Part shown: positions 1-7,632 of the stretch, one piece after another
How the letters are laid out: each line of letters begins with the position of its first letter
How positions within the stretch are numbered: position 1 is the stretch's first letter
DNA from: JBCBSS01 sp039819065
Lineage (GTDB): Bacteria; Bacteroidota; Bacteroidia; Cytophagales; Cyclobacteriaceae
Assembly: GCA_039819065.1 (NCBI GenBank)
Contig: JBCBSS010000113.1
Span: 1-26,256, forward strand
DNA length: 26,256 nt
Reading direction: 5' to 3'
Notes under the pieces: model-generated
The model's input: only the letters and a program-made list of their open reading frames with translations
Databases searched by the model: none
Told to the model about the DNA's origin: nothing
Position numbers and translations under genes: made by a program

Positions 1-79
1 TAATATGATTATGCATAACGTATAAGGTTAAAAAATTGACTAACTGTTTTAACCTTATACGTTATGCATAATCATATTA
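1..79. repeat. Perfect 33-bp inverted repeat with 13-nt spacer
   Basis: Bases 1-33 are the exact reverse complement of bases 47-79, separated by a 13-nt AT-rich spacer (34-46). Each arm also contains the self-complementary decamer TTATGCATAA (9-18 and 62-71). The arms are AT-rich and there is no GC-rich stem with a T-tract, so this is not a classical intrinsic terminator, though it lies downstream of the operon ending at 266 and could stop or protect transcripts. The repeat may extend beyond the left edge of the window. It could equally be a cruciform site, a remnant of a small mobile element, a folded recombination site or an assembly fold-back; the sequence alone does not decide. Confidence 0.9.
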
Positions 80-265
80 TACGAAATCTGATTACCATTT
101 TCGCGTTAAGTCTGTTGACTTCAATAGTGCTTATTGTATCTGTAATTTTCTTCTCGGATATGATGCTTAGCTAGGTGTAAAGAATTGATTAGCCTTCAAT
201 ACAAAAGGTACTAGTGCCTTAAAACATGCTTTCGTTTTCTATACGAGAACGGTTTGTCCTGGAGG

Positions 266-1945
266 TTAACGATAGATTGTAAATTCTACCCGTCTATTGG
301 CTGCCCGGTCATCTTCTGAGTTATTCTCATTGAGCGGTTGAGCCTCACCCATGCCGATGGCCTTGATTCTACCCGGCTGAACTCCTTTGCTAATGATATA
401 GGATTTGATCACTTCTACCCTTCTTTTTGATAACTTCATATTGTAGCTATCTGAACCGACATTATCAGTGTGCCCGATAATTTTTATCCTAAGAAAAGTA
501 TCTTGATTCAAGATATCGCACAATCCATCCAAATACTGTTTATCCTCATCATCCAGGTCATATCGATTAAAATCGAATTTGAAGTTGACCGTGGTATTCT
601 CGATGATCAATGGGTTCTGCGTTATCCGTCCTACTTTGGTAGAGGTAGAAAGTGAATCTGCAGGTTTTTCCGATTGAGACTCTTCTGAAGTATTAGCGAT
701 AAGAGAATGTCCTTCTTCAACAATGCTTTCGGTCTTTGTCTCTTCAGTTAAAGTGGTCTGTTCTACCTGTTTTGATGCTAAGCTTTCCGTTTTCTCCTGC
801 TTACCTTTGTTTTGGCCACTTTTCTTTTTGTCAGCGAGGACACGCTTGTTCTTTTTGCTCTTAGACGGTCGTCTTTTAGGCACACGGCGTCGCCGATTTT
901 TAGCGAATGTATTTCTAAACTTCCTGGGTTTAGGAGATTTGAACCTGCTTTCGACGAGCTGCTTGAATTCTAGTGCAAATTCGAAAGCCCCCTGATTGCC
1001 AACGTTCGTGCCGTGAACCGGCAGATCGTAGCTGAAACCGGCGGAGAATTTAGGTTGGTGAAACTGCACACCAAGGATGACATATCGATCCATCACATAT
1101 TTGGTATGGAAATCCACAAGTCCTTGCAACCCTCCGAATTGGCTTGGGTTACTGGCCAGATCATAGCGCCAGACCGCTCCCACGTTCAAGAGATTGCTAG
1201 AAGCACTTAGGGTGTATAGCAATTCAGGCAAAATAGACAGCCCTTGTTTGTTATACACCTCTATGCCTGCTTCGGCTACCAACGTAGAAGGCAGGTTTCC
1301 TCCTACTCCATCATCAAAGAAGGATTCGTCAGGGCGGTTGAGATCATGTACGGCCAGACCCCAATGGGCGATTCTCTGCCCTGTACGATCTTCTTTTTGC
1401 CAAAAGATACCAGCACCGAAACTCATGAAATTGGCGTTCAACCGACTGAAGTTCTCACCATTGGATATGGAGGCATCAAAGCCACGGTTATCAATAAATT
1501 GAGAGCCGGTAACTAGCCCTTCCAAGGAAACTGTTCTGGTTCTGTACCAACTGTTAAAGCCAATGGAAAGGGTTTGCCGCTTAGCAGGAAAAATATTCAA
1601 GGCATAAGAAAGTCCTATGTCTTGAAGTTTGAATATGCCCGCTTGCCCCGATCTGTCATCCAACACAGAGAGGCCAATGGCAGACCATCTCTTTCCTCCG
1701 TTGCTTTTTATCAAAGGATAGCTTCCTGAAAAAGCGGTACTCTTAATTTGAAAGTCTCCTCCAGTACTTTGATTGCGATGAATGAAATTGAAAAAAGCAT
1801 AATCCGAAGTGGAGATTTTGGCTGGATTGACCCTCTGATCGGTAAAGTTAAACTGAGAAAACTGGAAGTATTGTCCAAATGATCTTTGCTGACAACAAAG
1901 GCATATTAGAATCAATAGAATTATATATCGGTTCACTCGATGCAT
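266..1945 (-). CDS. PorP/SprF-family outer-membrane protein fused to OmpA peptidoglycan-binding domain
   Basis: 559 residues. A signal peptide (hydrophobic 7-17, likely cleavage near SFG-Q25) leads into a PorP/SprF-type domain (about 25-335), with the family-typical FSQFNF and NPA near the mature N-terminus. Residues 336-385 form a very basic linker (24 Lys/Arg in 50), followed by an acidic Ser/Thr/Glu-rich stretch to about 440. Residues 445-559 are an OmpA-like domain with GHTDNVG (491-497), NMKLSKRR and a final RRVEFTIYR. SprF-type proteins are known to assist export of SprB-like T9SS substrates, and OmpA domains bind peptidoglycan, so I infer an outer-membrane partner tied to the cell wall. 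Most PorP/SprF proteins are about 300 residues and lack OmpA. It is the last gene of a four-gene operon, 18 nt after the type B substrate gene. The ATG has no clear Shine-Dalgarno. Confidence 0.9.
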   Translation of the reverse strand: MHRVNRYIILLILICLCCQQRSFGQYFQFSQFNFTDQRVNPAKISTSDYAFFNFIHRNQSTGGDFQIKSTAFSGSYPLIKSNGGKRWSAIGLSVLDDRSGQAGIFKLQDIGLSYALNIFPAKRQTLSIGFNSWYRTRTVSLEGLVTGSQFIDNRGFDASISNGENFSRLNANFMSFGAGIFWQKEDRTGQRIAHWGLAVHDLNRPDESFFDDGVGGNLPSTLVAEAGIEVYNKQGLSILPELLYTLSASSNLLNVGAVWRYDLASNPSQFGGLQGLVDFHTKYVMDRYVILGVQFHQPKFSAGFSYDLPVHGTNVGNQGAFEFALEFKQLVESRFKSPKPRKFRNTFAKNRRRRVPKRRPSKSKKNKRVLADKKKSGQNKGKQEKTESLASKQVEQTTLTEETKTESIVEEGHSLIANTSEESQSEKPADSLSTSTKVGRITQNPLIIENTTVNFKFDFNRYDLDDEDKQYLDGLCDILNQDTFLRIKIIGHTDNVGSDSYNMKLSKRRVEVIKSYIISKGVQPGRIKAIGMGEAQPLNENNSEDDRAANRRVEFTIYR

Positions 1946-1963
1946 TTACAGATCATCTTACAA

Positions 1964-4426
1964 TTATCGCATAAGGTGTATGGCTCCGGATGCTTTTCCA
2001 TTAAGAGAAACAGGGCTCCCATCAGCAAATTCCCCTTGCACTTTCCAGTAATAGATACCATTGGGCTGAGGGGTGCCATTACGCGTGCCGTCCCAGCCCG
2101 TGTTAGTAGCTTCAACCACATCTTGGGTTTCGTAAACCAGATTACCCGACCGGTCTACAATCCGCAGTTGAAAGCTTACTGCATTCAGCAACCCGTACAC
2201 CCTTAGCATATCATTCTTACCATCTCGATTAGGAGTGAAAAGCGTGGGAATAAACGCCGCATCGACTACCACCACCAGTACTGTCGCTGTAGCTGAACAG
2301 CCGACACTATCCGTTCCCACCACAGTATATTCCGTAGTGGTTTCCGGCTGAGCCAACGGGTTACTGATATCATCCCTATTTAAACTCTCAGCAGGTTTCC
2401 ATTGGTAAAACTGTGTTCCGTTCGCAGATAGTTGAATTCTATCCCCTCTGACTATTTTTAGTGTATTAGAACCTAGTTGAAGTTCTGGTTCGCTGACGGT
2501 AACTCGAACCGAATCTGACACCAAACACCCCAGTCTATTCCTAGCTTCTACCCTGATCGAAGTATGCTGATTCAATTCGACAGGCAAGACGTGGTTATTC
2601 TCCAAATCAAGTGTATCGTTCAAGAACCATTTTATTTGCGTATGATCAGCGTCGATTCGAAATTCAATCACGTCGCCTTTGCAAATGGTAGTATCATTTC
2701 CAAGCTCTAGTGGAAGCCCTTCAATATTGATGGCCCATGCCGCCGTCAACGCGCAATCGACATTTCCGGGTATGTTAGTGTAGACAGTGTCGGTGGCGTT
2801 TGACCTGAGTTTGAGGGTATCAAAACTCCCCAGATAACCTCTTACTGCAGAGAACCATTCTCTCAGCGTACCATCAGTCAATACGACCTCCTCATTGGGA
2901 CATGCTTCCAAGACAGTCAAATTGGGCGAACCACAAACTACAAACTGGTTTCTACAAACACCGATTCCTGGGCCTGCGGCGTAAAATGAGTTATCGACCG
3001 ATTGAATGGCATAGTCGTAAACCCCGGGAGCCAAGCCCTTCACCAAAGCACTATCGGCATAACCCACATTACCATGTTTGGTCAATGTTCTCACCAGATT
3101 AGCGGCATCAAATGCTGGCGCCACTACTTCTGTATTTCCCTGCCCGATCAACAAATCAAAAGTCAATGATTCAATATTGGTATGATCATCACCACTGGGT
3201 GTCCAGAAGATATAAACATCATTATCTGCGGTCACGAAAGCCCTGGGGTTTGTCGGAGCGGAAGGGCCAAGGTTGATCCTAGAGGTGGTATTTTCAATGA
3301 TAGAAAGCTGGAAATCAGTGCCATCACCAGTCCAACTAGCCATGTCGATATCTCCATCGTAGTCATAGTCACCAAAGGCTATTTGATCAAGCGAGAGTTT
3401 ATTGAATATAGAATCATTGCGCAAAAAAGAGGAGTCATTTTGATTGAGATACAATTGACTAATTGATTCTCCTTGATTGCCTTTTCCATTTACGAATAGG
3501 TCACTGAACCCATCTGAATTAAAATCCGCTATTAATAATTCTCCGCCGTATACACCAGTTAAAGGCAAGGTGGCTGGCATCAAGCTATCAGCCTCCGTTA
3601 GATAAAGTTGAGTGAAGACGCTATCTGAGGCATTAACTCCTGAAACAAGGACGTCGACCAAACCATCTGAATTGACATCACCAAAGGAAGCATTTGCCTG
3701 ACTTAAAGCTTCTATATTAATAGCCGATTCTTCAAATTCCAGATCGCCTTGATTTAAGTAGATAAAAACTACATCTTGATTGGAGTCATCTTCTCCTTGG
3801 AGGAGTATGTCTTTCTGTCCGTCAAGATCATAGTCAAAAAAGAGAAAATGTGCGTTGCTGACTGTAGCTAGCTCGTCATTTCCAACCTCCCAGGCATTAC
3901 TACTGGAAGTATAAATATTTAGGGTTAAGGAGTCATTCAAATCGACACCAGATATAACAATCTCTTTCTTACCGTCATTGTCCAAGTCTTCAATATCAAT
4001 GGTTTGCGTTTGAATGGAATCAATTGGAGTACTCAATGGTGAGAATGACAGGTCACCATTGTTCAAATAAATGGTCAGTATTTCCTCTCCCGAGGTGAGT
4101 GCCCCGCCTAGTATCAAGTCCAGGTCGTTATCATTGTCAATGTCTTCTATTTCATAGTCAAAAGTTGACCAGCCTGGAACATCTATTATCCGTGCGTCAA
4201 AGATCCCTTGTCCCTGGTTCACAAATAGGTGCGACACTGCATGCCCATTACTTATACCAGCGAAAAAAAGATCTATATGGCCATCATTGTTTAGATCGGC
4301 CCATTCAGCTTGTGTATTTTCCAAATCGAAGGTATCTGCCACAATATTTACTTGAAACGTTTGAGCAAAACCTCTGCTGGTGATTGTCAAAAGCACCAGC
4401 AATACATATAATTTGAGTGTTTTCAT
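1964..4426 (-). CDS. Secreted FG-GAP/VCBS-repeat protein with T9SS type B (gliding motility-associated) C-terminal domain
   Basis: 820 residues. The signal peptide (1-21) ends SRGFAQ-T. Seven DxDxDG-like calcium-loop motifs start at residues 44, 95, 147, 198, 250, 301 and 353, spaced alternately 51 and 52 residues, as expected of a seven-bladed FG-GAP beta-propeller. Residues about 388-490 look like a fibronectin-III-type module (PSAPTNPRAF...). Residues 500-720 hold Ig/PKD-like modules with scattered cysteines. Residues 726-820 form the gliding motility-associated C-terminal domain (IPTLFTPNRDGKND at its start, NGIYYWKV near its end), the CHU_C/type B sorting signal of T9SS. I infer a cell-surface or released adhesin-like protein; the ligand is unknown. 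The gene sits 27 nt after the TonB-like gene and 18 nt before the PorP-OmpA fusion, matching the known pairing of type B substrates with SprF-like partners. Confidence 0.9.
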   Translation of the reverse strand: MKTLKLYVLLVLLTITSRGFAQTFQVNIVADTFDLENTQAEWADLNNDGHIDLFFAGISNGHAVSHLFVNQGQGIFDARIIDVPGWSTFDYEIEDIDNDNDLDLILGGALTSGEEILTIYLNNGDLSFSPLSTPIDSIQTQTIDIEDLDNDGKKEIVISGVDLNDSLTLNIYTSSSNAWEVGNDELATVSNAHFLFFDYDLDGQKDILLQGEDDSNQDVVFIYLNQGDLEFEESAINIEALSQANASFGDVNSDGLVDVLVSGVNASDSVFTQLYLTEADSLMPATLPLTGVYGGELLIADFNSDGFSDLFVNGKGNQGESISQLYLNQNDSSFLRNDSIFNKLSLDQIAFGDYDYDGDIDMASWTGDGTDFQLSIIENTTSRINLGPSAPTNPRAFVTADNDVYIFWTPSGDDHTNIESLTFDLLIGQGNTEVVAPAFDAANLVRTLTKHGNVGYADSALVKGLAPGVYDYAIQSVDNSFYAAGPGIGVCRNQFVVCGSPNLTVLEACPNEEVVLTDGTLREWFSAVRGYLGSFDTLKLRSNATDTVYTNIPGNVDCALTAAWAINIEGLPLELGNDTTICKGDVIEFRIDADHTQIKWFLNDTLDLENNHVLPVELNQHTSIRVEARNRLGCLVSDSVRVTVSEPELQLGSNTLKIVRGDRIQLSANGTQFYQWKPAESLNRDDISNPLAQPETTTEYTVVGTDSVGCSATATVLVVVVDAAFIPTLFTPNRDGKNDMLRVYGLLNAVSFQLRIVDRSGNLVYETQDVVEATNTGWDGTRNGTPQPNGIYYWKVQGEFADGSPVSLNGKASGAIHLMR

Positions 4427-4453
4427 GGTCTTAACATCATCATGCTTGTTTAA

Positions 4454-5233
4454 CTATTCCTCGATTTGAAAGGTCAGGGGAATGTGCATTTTGCTGTTAA
4501 CAGGTATACCGTTTATGGTTGCCGGTTTCCATGATGGCATACCTTCTATTACACGAATGGATTCTTTATCAAACAACCCACCTAATGATTGCATAATCTT
4601 AATTTGCGATGGCTGTCCTTTTTTATCAATTAGAAATTCTACTAAGACTACCCCTTCTATTGAGTCCTGAACAGCCTCAATAGGATAGGTTAACTCTGCC
4701 TCGAAATAGCTGTAGAGGGCAGGAAAACCTTCAACGGGTTCGGCTTCCTGGTAATTATATTCTACCTCATCAGAGCTATTACTCGAGGGCTTATCTTCCT
4801 CATCAATCTCATCTTCTGAACTTTGAGATACTGAGCTTACCTTTTCCTCATTCTGGGTAGAAAGTTCTTGATCTTTTTCAGGCATCTGTTCATTCTCTTC
4901 CTCCACTACGGATTGATCACTCAAAGAATCCTTATCGGATGCAATACTTTGCACTGGATCAGTCTCCTTTTGCTTTATCTCATTAGATGCTATCGTCGTG
5001 CTCTCCGAAATGGATTCATTATCAATGGTAGTATTCCACATCCAATATCCTAGAATAGATACTAGAATCACTATCAGTATTGCTCCACCAATTCTGTAAA
5101 TACTATTTCCACCCTTCACCGAAGCCGATCCGGCCTTATGCTTTTTGAGCACTTCTCCAAAGTTTTTATAAGCTTCGATCTCCTCGTCACTTATTTTCGG
5201 CTCCTCATCAACAATATGGTATTTCTGTTTCAT
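4454..5233 (-). CDS. Single-pass membrane protein with TonB-like C-terminal domain; possible regulator of the adjacent sigma factor
   Basis: 259 residues. The N-terminal about 46 residues are charged and should be cytoplasmic. One transmembrane helix spans about 47-66 (IYRIGGAILIVILVSILGYW). Residues about 70-165 are a low-complexity Ser/Glu/Asp linker, long enough to cross part of the periplasm. Residues about 175-257 match a TonB C-terminal domain (LTYPIEA; EGVVLVEFLIDKKG; SWKPATINGIPV). Its ATG overlaps the sigma-factor stop codon by 4 nt (ATGA), which implies translational coupling. A membrane protein coupled to an ECF sigma factor is often its anti-sigma factor. The short cytoplasmic part has no zinc anti-sigma motif (HxxxCxxC) or recognisable FecR domain, so that role is inference. 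A plain TonB-family energy transducer is the main alternative. Confidence 0.75.
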   Translation of the reverse strand: MKQKYHIVDEEPKISDEEIEAYKNFGEVLKKHKAGSASVKGGNSIYRIGGAILIVILVSILGYWMWNTTIDNESISESTTIASNEIKQKETDPVQSIASDKDSLSDQSVVEEENEQMPEKDQELSTQNEEKVSSVSQSSEDEIDEEDKPSSNSSDEVEYNYQEAEPVEGFPALYSYFEAELTYPIEAVQDSIEGVVLVEFLIDKKGQPSQIKIMQSLGGLFDKESIRVIEGMPSWKPATINGIPVNSKMHIPLTFQIEE

Positions 5234-5799
5234 TTCTTTCCCTTGAAGAAATACTTTCTCAGTTTATCCAATGCCCGGTATGTTTTTACCTTGGCGTTAT
5301 TCTCCGTTATATCCAGGATATATCCTATCTCTTTGAATGATCTAGATTCAAAGAACCTTAGCTCTATGACCTGAAGCTCGTGGGGCTTCAACTTGCTCAT
5401 TACATTTGGTATTTTCTTCTTTAGCATTTCCACTTCACTTTCATCGAAAGACATTTCGGTAAAAAGTGAATTGATCGCAGTACCTTCCAGCACCACAAAC
5501 CTCGCCTTTTTGGCTTTTCTGAAATAGTCTGTGTATTCATTGACAGCTATTCGAAAAAGCCACGCGGCGAACGGCAAACCTCGATACTCAAATTGGTGTA
5601 TGTTGGTCAATGCCTTTAGAAAAACCTGAGAAGTTAGATCGGCTGTGACATCCTTATCATTCACCCGGCCATGAATGAACCGAAAGACTTGCTTGAAATA
5701 CTTATCATAAAGTACTCCAAAAGCCTGAGGATCTTTTTTTGAAGCTTCAACTACTTTTTGTTCCTTGGCTAGTGTTGTCTTGTCGTATGTGTCGTGCAA
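5230..5799 (-). CDS. ECF-family RNA polymerase sigma factor
   Basis: 189 residues. Region 2 (about 26-96) has the typical DPQAFGVLYDKYF opening, a DVTADLTSQVFLKAL core and PFAAWLFRIAVNEYTDYFRK. Region 4 (about 125-185) ends in a helix-turn-helix with ELRFFESRSFKEIGYIL and NNAKVKTYRALDKLRK. There is no N-terminal region 1, as expected for ECF sigma factors. The frame has a TAA stop directly before the TTG at 5799 and no ATG or GTG before region 2, so TTG is the likely start; a weak AGGA lies upstream. It heads the operon with the TonB-like protein, the T9SS cargo and the PorP-OmpA fusion, and so probably controls them. P. gingivalis uses an ECF sigma (SigP) to regulate T9SS genes, a functional parallel only; orthology is not claimed. 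Confidence 0.9.
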   Translation of the reverse strand: MHDTYDKTTLAKEQKVVEASKKDPQAFGVLYDKYFKQVFRFIHGRVNDKDVTADLTSQVFLKALTNIHQFEYRGLPFAAWLFRIAVNEYTDYFRKAKKARFVVLEGTAINSLFTEMSFDESEVEMLKKKIPNVMSKLKPHELQVIELRFFESRSFKEIGYILDITENNAKVKTYRALDKLRKYFFKGKK

Positions 5800-5921
5800 T
5801 TAGTTCTGACTATTCCTTTTCTAACCTTTCAACCATAGAATGTAGAAGTAAGAAAAAGATACAGATTTTTTAAAAATTTTTCTTCTAGTCTGTTATTACG
5901 TGGTTTGGTAGGGCTTAAATC

Positions 5922-6332
5922 CTAGGGGTGTGCAGCCACCCATACTTCGCCATTTTCGAAAACTTCTTTTTTCCAGATGGGGACGGTTTCCTTTAAAGTA
6001 TCGATGGCGAACTGGCATGCTTCAAAAGAAGCTTTTCTATGCGGTGTAGAAACCGCTATGACTACCGCAATTTCACCAATGCCCAAAATACCCTTTCTAT
6101 GATAAATGGCCATTTTCTCTACAGGCCATTGAGATTTAGCCCTTTCAGCTATTTTCTCCATCTCAGAAATAGCCATTTTATCATAAGCCTCAAATTCCAA
6201 CCGGGTGACACGGTTATCTTTGGTTTTATTACGTACCGTTCCAATAAATACATCTATTGCCCCGGCAGCATCTGATTTGACCAGGTCGATTACCTCTTCG
6301 GTATTGATAGGTTGTTCTACTATTTTGATCAT
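5922..6332 (-). CDS. moaE: Molybdopterin synthase catalytic subunit MoaE
   Basis: 136 residues, close to the usual size. MoaE is the large subunit of molybdopterin synthase, which inserts two sulfurs from thiocarboxylated MoaD into cyclic pyranopterin monophosphate in the cytoplasm. Visible family motifs are GAIDVFIGTVRN (24-35), the YHRKG segment (77-81), STPHRKASFEA (95-105) and VPIWKKE (117-123), which carries the conserved active-site lysine. The start ATG follows the moaD stop by 1 nt, so the two subunits are translated from one message. The sequence appears intact. Confidence 0.95.
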   Translation of the reverse strand: MIKIVEQPINTEEVIDLVKSDAAGAIDVFIGTVRNKTKDNRVTRLEFEAYDKMAISEMEKIAERAKSQWPVEKMAIYHRKGILGIGEIAVVIAVSTPHRKASFEACQFAIDTLKETVPIWKKEVFENGEVWVAAHP

Positions 6333-6333
6333 G

Positions 6334-6579
6334 CTAACCGCCGCTAACAGGTGGAATAATTACTATTTCATCTTCTGCACTTATTGACTGCTCATCTTGG
6401 GCATACTCATTATTCACCGCTATTTTCAATGAACGCAGATCTTCGAACCTAGGGTATTGATCGATGATCTTGCTTTTTAAATGTCCCACGGTATTTTGAT
6501 CATCGGGAATTTCAATCTCGGTCGTACTGCCTCCAATGATATCCTTGGCTATACCGAACGAAAGTATCTGTATTCTCAT
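6334..6579 (-). CDS. moaD: Molybdopterin synthase sulfur-carrier subunit MoaD
   Basis: 81 residues with a ubiquitin-like (ThiS/MoaD) pattern. It begins MRIQILSFGIAKDIIGGS and ends PPVSGG; the C-terminal Gly-Gly is the site that is adenylated and turned into a thiocarboxylate for sulfur transfer to the pterin. It is followed after 1 nt by moaE, the partner subunit. It is divergent from the hydroxylase-moaA pair, so the short region between 6580 and 6708 must hold promoters for both directions. The activating enzyme MoeB and moaC are not in the window. Confidence 0.93.
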   Translation of the reverse strand: MRIQILSFGIAKDIIGGSTTEIEIPDDQNTVGHLKSKIIDQYPRFEDLRSLKIAVNNEYAQDEQSISAEDEIVIIPPVSGG

Positions 6580-6658
6580 ATGGCTTTAACAGAATTGGCA
6601 AAAGAGTGATTCAAATCAACTAATAGCAGCATATTATTGTTGTTATCGTGTATTGGTA

Positions 6659-6678
6659 ACAAGCTTTTTGAAGCTTGT
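6659..6678. promoter_or_regulatory. Perfect 8-bp dyad (ACAAGCTT-4 nt-AAGCTTGT) between divergent moa units
   Basis: The arms 6659-6666 and 6671-6678 are exact reverse complements around a 4-nt TTTG loop. The site lies between divergent moaD and the hydroxylase-moaA unit, 30 nt before the preferred hydroxylase ATG at 6709. It could be an operator for a dimeric regulator or a small 5'-UTR hairpin. There is no T-tract directly after it, so a terminator is unlikely. It also argues against the upstream TTG start at 6637, which would place the dyad inside the coding region. The function is not established. Confidence 0.4.
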
Positions 6679-6708
6679 GCTAATTTAAGGTTTTCTACAT
6701 TTTTTAGC

Positions 6709-7620
6709 ATGGGAAATTATTGGGACATAATAGTTAAGGCTTATCAGGATTACGCCGGCTATTTATGGAGTGAAATAACATTTAACTATGATTACAAACC
6801 ATGGTGGGAGAATTACTTCTACCTACTGATACTGGTATCTTTGGTTTTCCTGGCGCTAGAATGGGTCAAACCATGGCGTAAAGACCAGCCCAAGTTCAGA
6901 AAAGATTTCTGGCTTGATTTCTTCTACATGTTCTTTAATTTCTTCCTTTTTTCGCTGATCATATTTAATGCACTGTCTGATGTTGTAGTCAATTTATTCA
7001 ATGACTTTCTAGCGCTATTCGGAGCAGAGAATACAGTAGCAATTCACATAGAAACATGGCCTCGCGTTCTGCAATTGCTTACACTCTTCTTATTGCGGGA
7101 TTTTATTCATTGGTGGGTTCATCGATTATTACACCGTGTTCCTTTTTTATGGAATTTCCACAAGGTGCATCATTCGGTAGAACAAATGGGTTTTGCTGCG
7201 CATTTACGATTTCATTGGATGGAAAGCGTTGTGTACAAAACTTTAGAATACCTCCCATTGGCCATGATCGGCTTTGGCATCGATGATTTCTTTATTGTAC
7301 ACCTTATCGCACTTAGCATAGGCCATTGGAACCATGCTAATATTGCGGTAAACATAGGCCCTCTAAAATATGTATTTAACAATCCTCAAATGCACATATG
7401 GCACCACGCTAAGGATTTGCCGGAAAGCAGAAGGTATGGCGTTAATTTTGGGCTGTCATTAAGCATATGGGATTATATATTCAAAACCAATTATATTCCA
7501 CGCGACGGTCGGGACATTCCACTTGGCTTCCATGGAATAGAACAGTTCCCGAAAAGCTTTTTTAACCAAAGTTTATACGGATTCAATGAACCTAATGAGG
7601 GTGAAAAGCGTAAGGATTGA
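6709..7620 (+). CDS. Fatty acid hydroxylase / sterol desaturase superfamily membrane protein
   Basis: 303 residues from the ATG at 6709. A longer frame opens at a TTG at 6637, but its extra 24 residues cover the intergenic dyad and look non-family-like. There are several hydrophobic segments, roughly 35-54, 66-93 and 120-135. The diiron histidine boxes are visible: H134, H138, H142 (HWWVHRLLH), then HKVHH (151-155), HWNH (206-209) and HIWHH (229-233). The superfamily uses a membrane-bound di-iron centre and O2 to hydroxylate or desaturate lipids; the substrate cannot be read here. It lies 12 nt before moaA and is probably co-transcribed with it, though no role in molybdopterin synthesis is known for this family. 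Confidence 0.88.
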   Translation: MGNYWDIIVKAYQDYAGYLWSEITFNYDYKPWWENYFYLLILVSLVFLALEWVKPWRKDQPKFRKDFWLDFFYMFFNFFLFSLIIFNALSDVVVNLFNDFLALFGAENTVAIHIETWPRVLQLLTLFLLRDFIHWWVHRLLHRVPFLWNFHKVHHSVEQMGFAAHLRFHWMESVVYKTLEYLPLAMIGFGIDDFFIVHLIALSIGHWNHANIAVNIGPLKYVFNNPQMHIWHHAKDLPESRRYGVNFGLSLSIWDYIFKTNYIPRDGRDIPLGFHGIEQFPKSFFNQSLYGFNEPNEGEKRKD

Positions 7621-7632
7621 CTAAATTTACCT

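Noticed and set aside
1..79. Integron attC, Xer dif or IS200/IS605 end
   Set aside because: GCATAAC/GTTATGC-like segments drew attention, but there is no integrase, cassette or transposase and the core consensus does not fit, so only an inverted repeat is claimed.
233..251. Small hairpin (CGTTTTC / GAGAACG, 5-nt loop) just downstream of the PorP-OmpA gene, as a terminator
   Set aside because: The stem is only 7 bp with a G-U pair, and the following minus-strand sequence lacks a proper T-run, so the support is too weak.
723..995. Plus-strand 90-codon frame opposite the PorP-OmpA linker
   Set aside because: It is the antisense shadow of the basic linker of a well-supported gene, with no family resemblance.
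5850..5890. A/T-rich stretch upstream of the sigma factor as terminator or promoter
   Set aside because: It is only poly-A/poly-T runs with a poor palindrome; no TTTG/TAnnTTTG pair at good spacing was found.
6637..6708. N-terminal extension of the hydroxylase from a TTG start
   Set aside because: The extension covers a perfect dyad and gives a non-family N-terminus; the ATG at 6709 is better.
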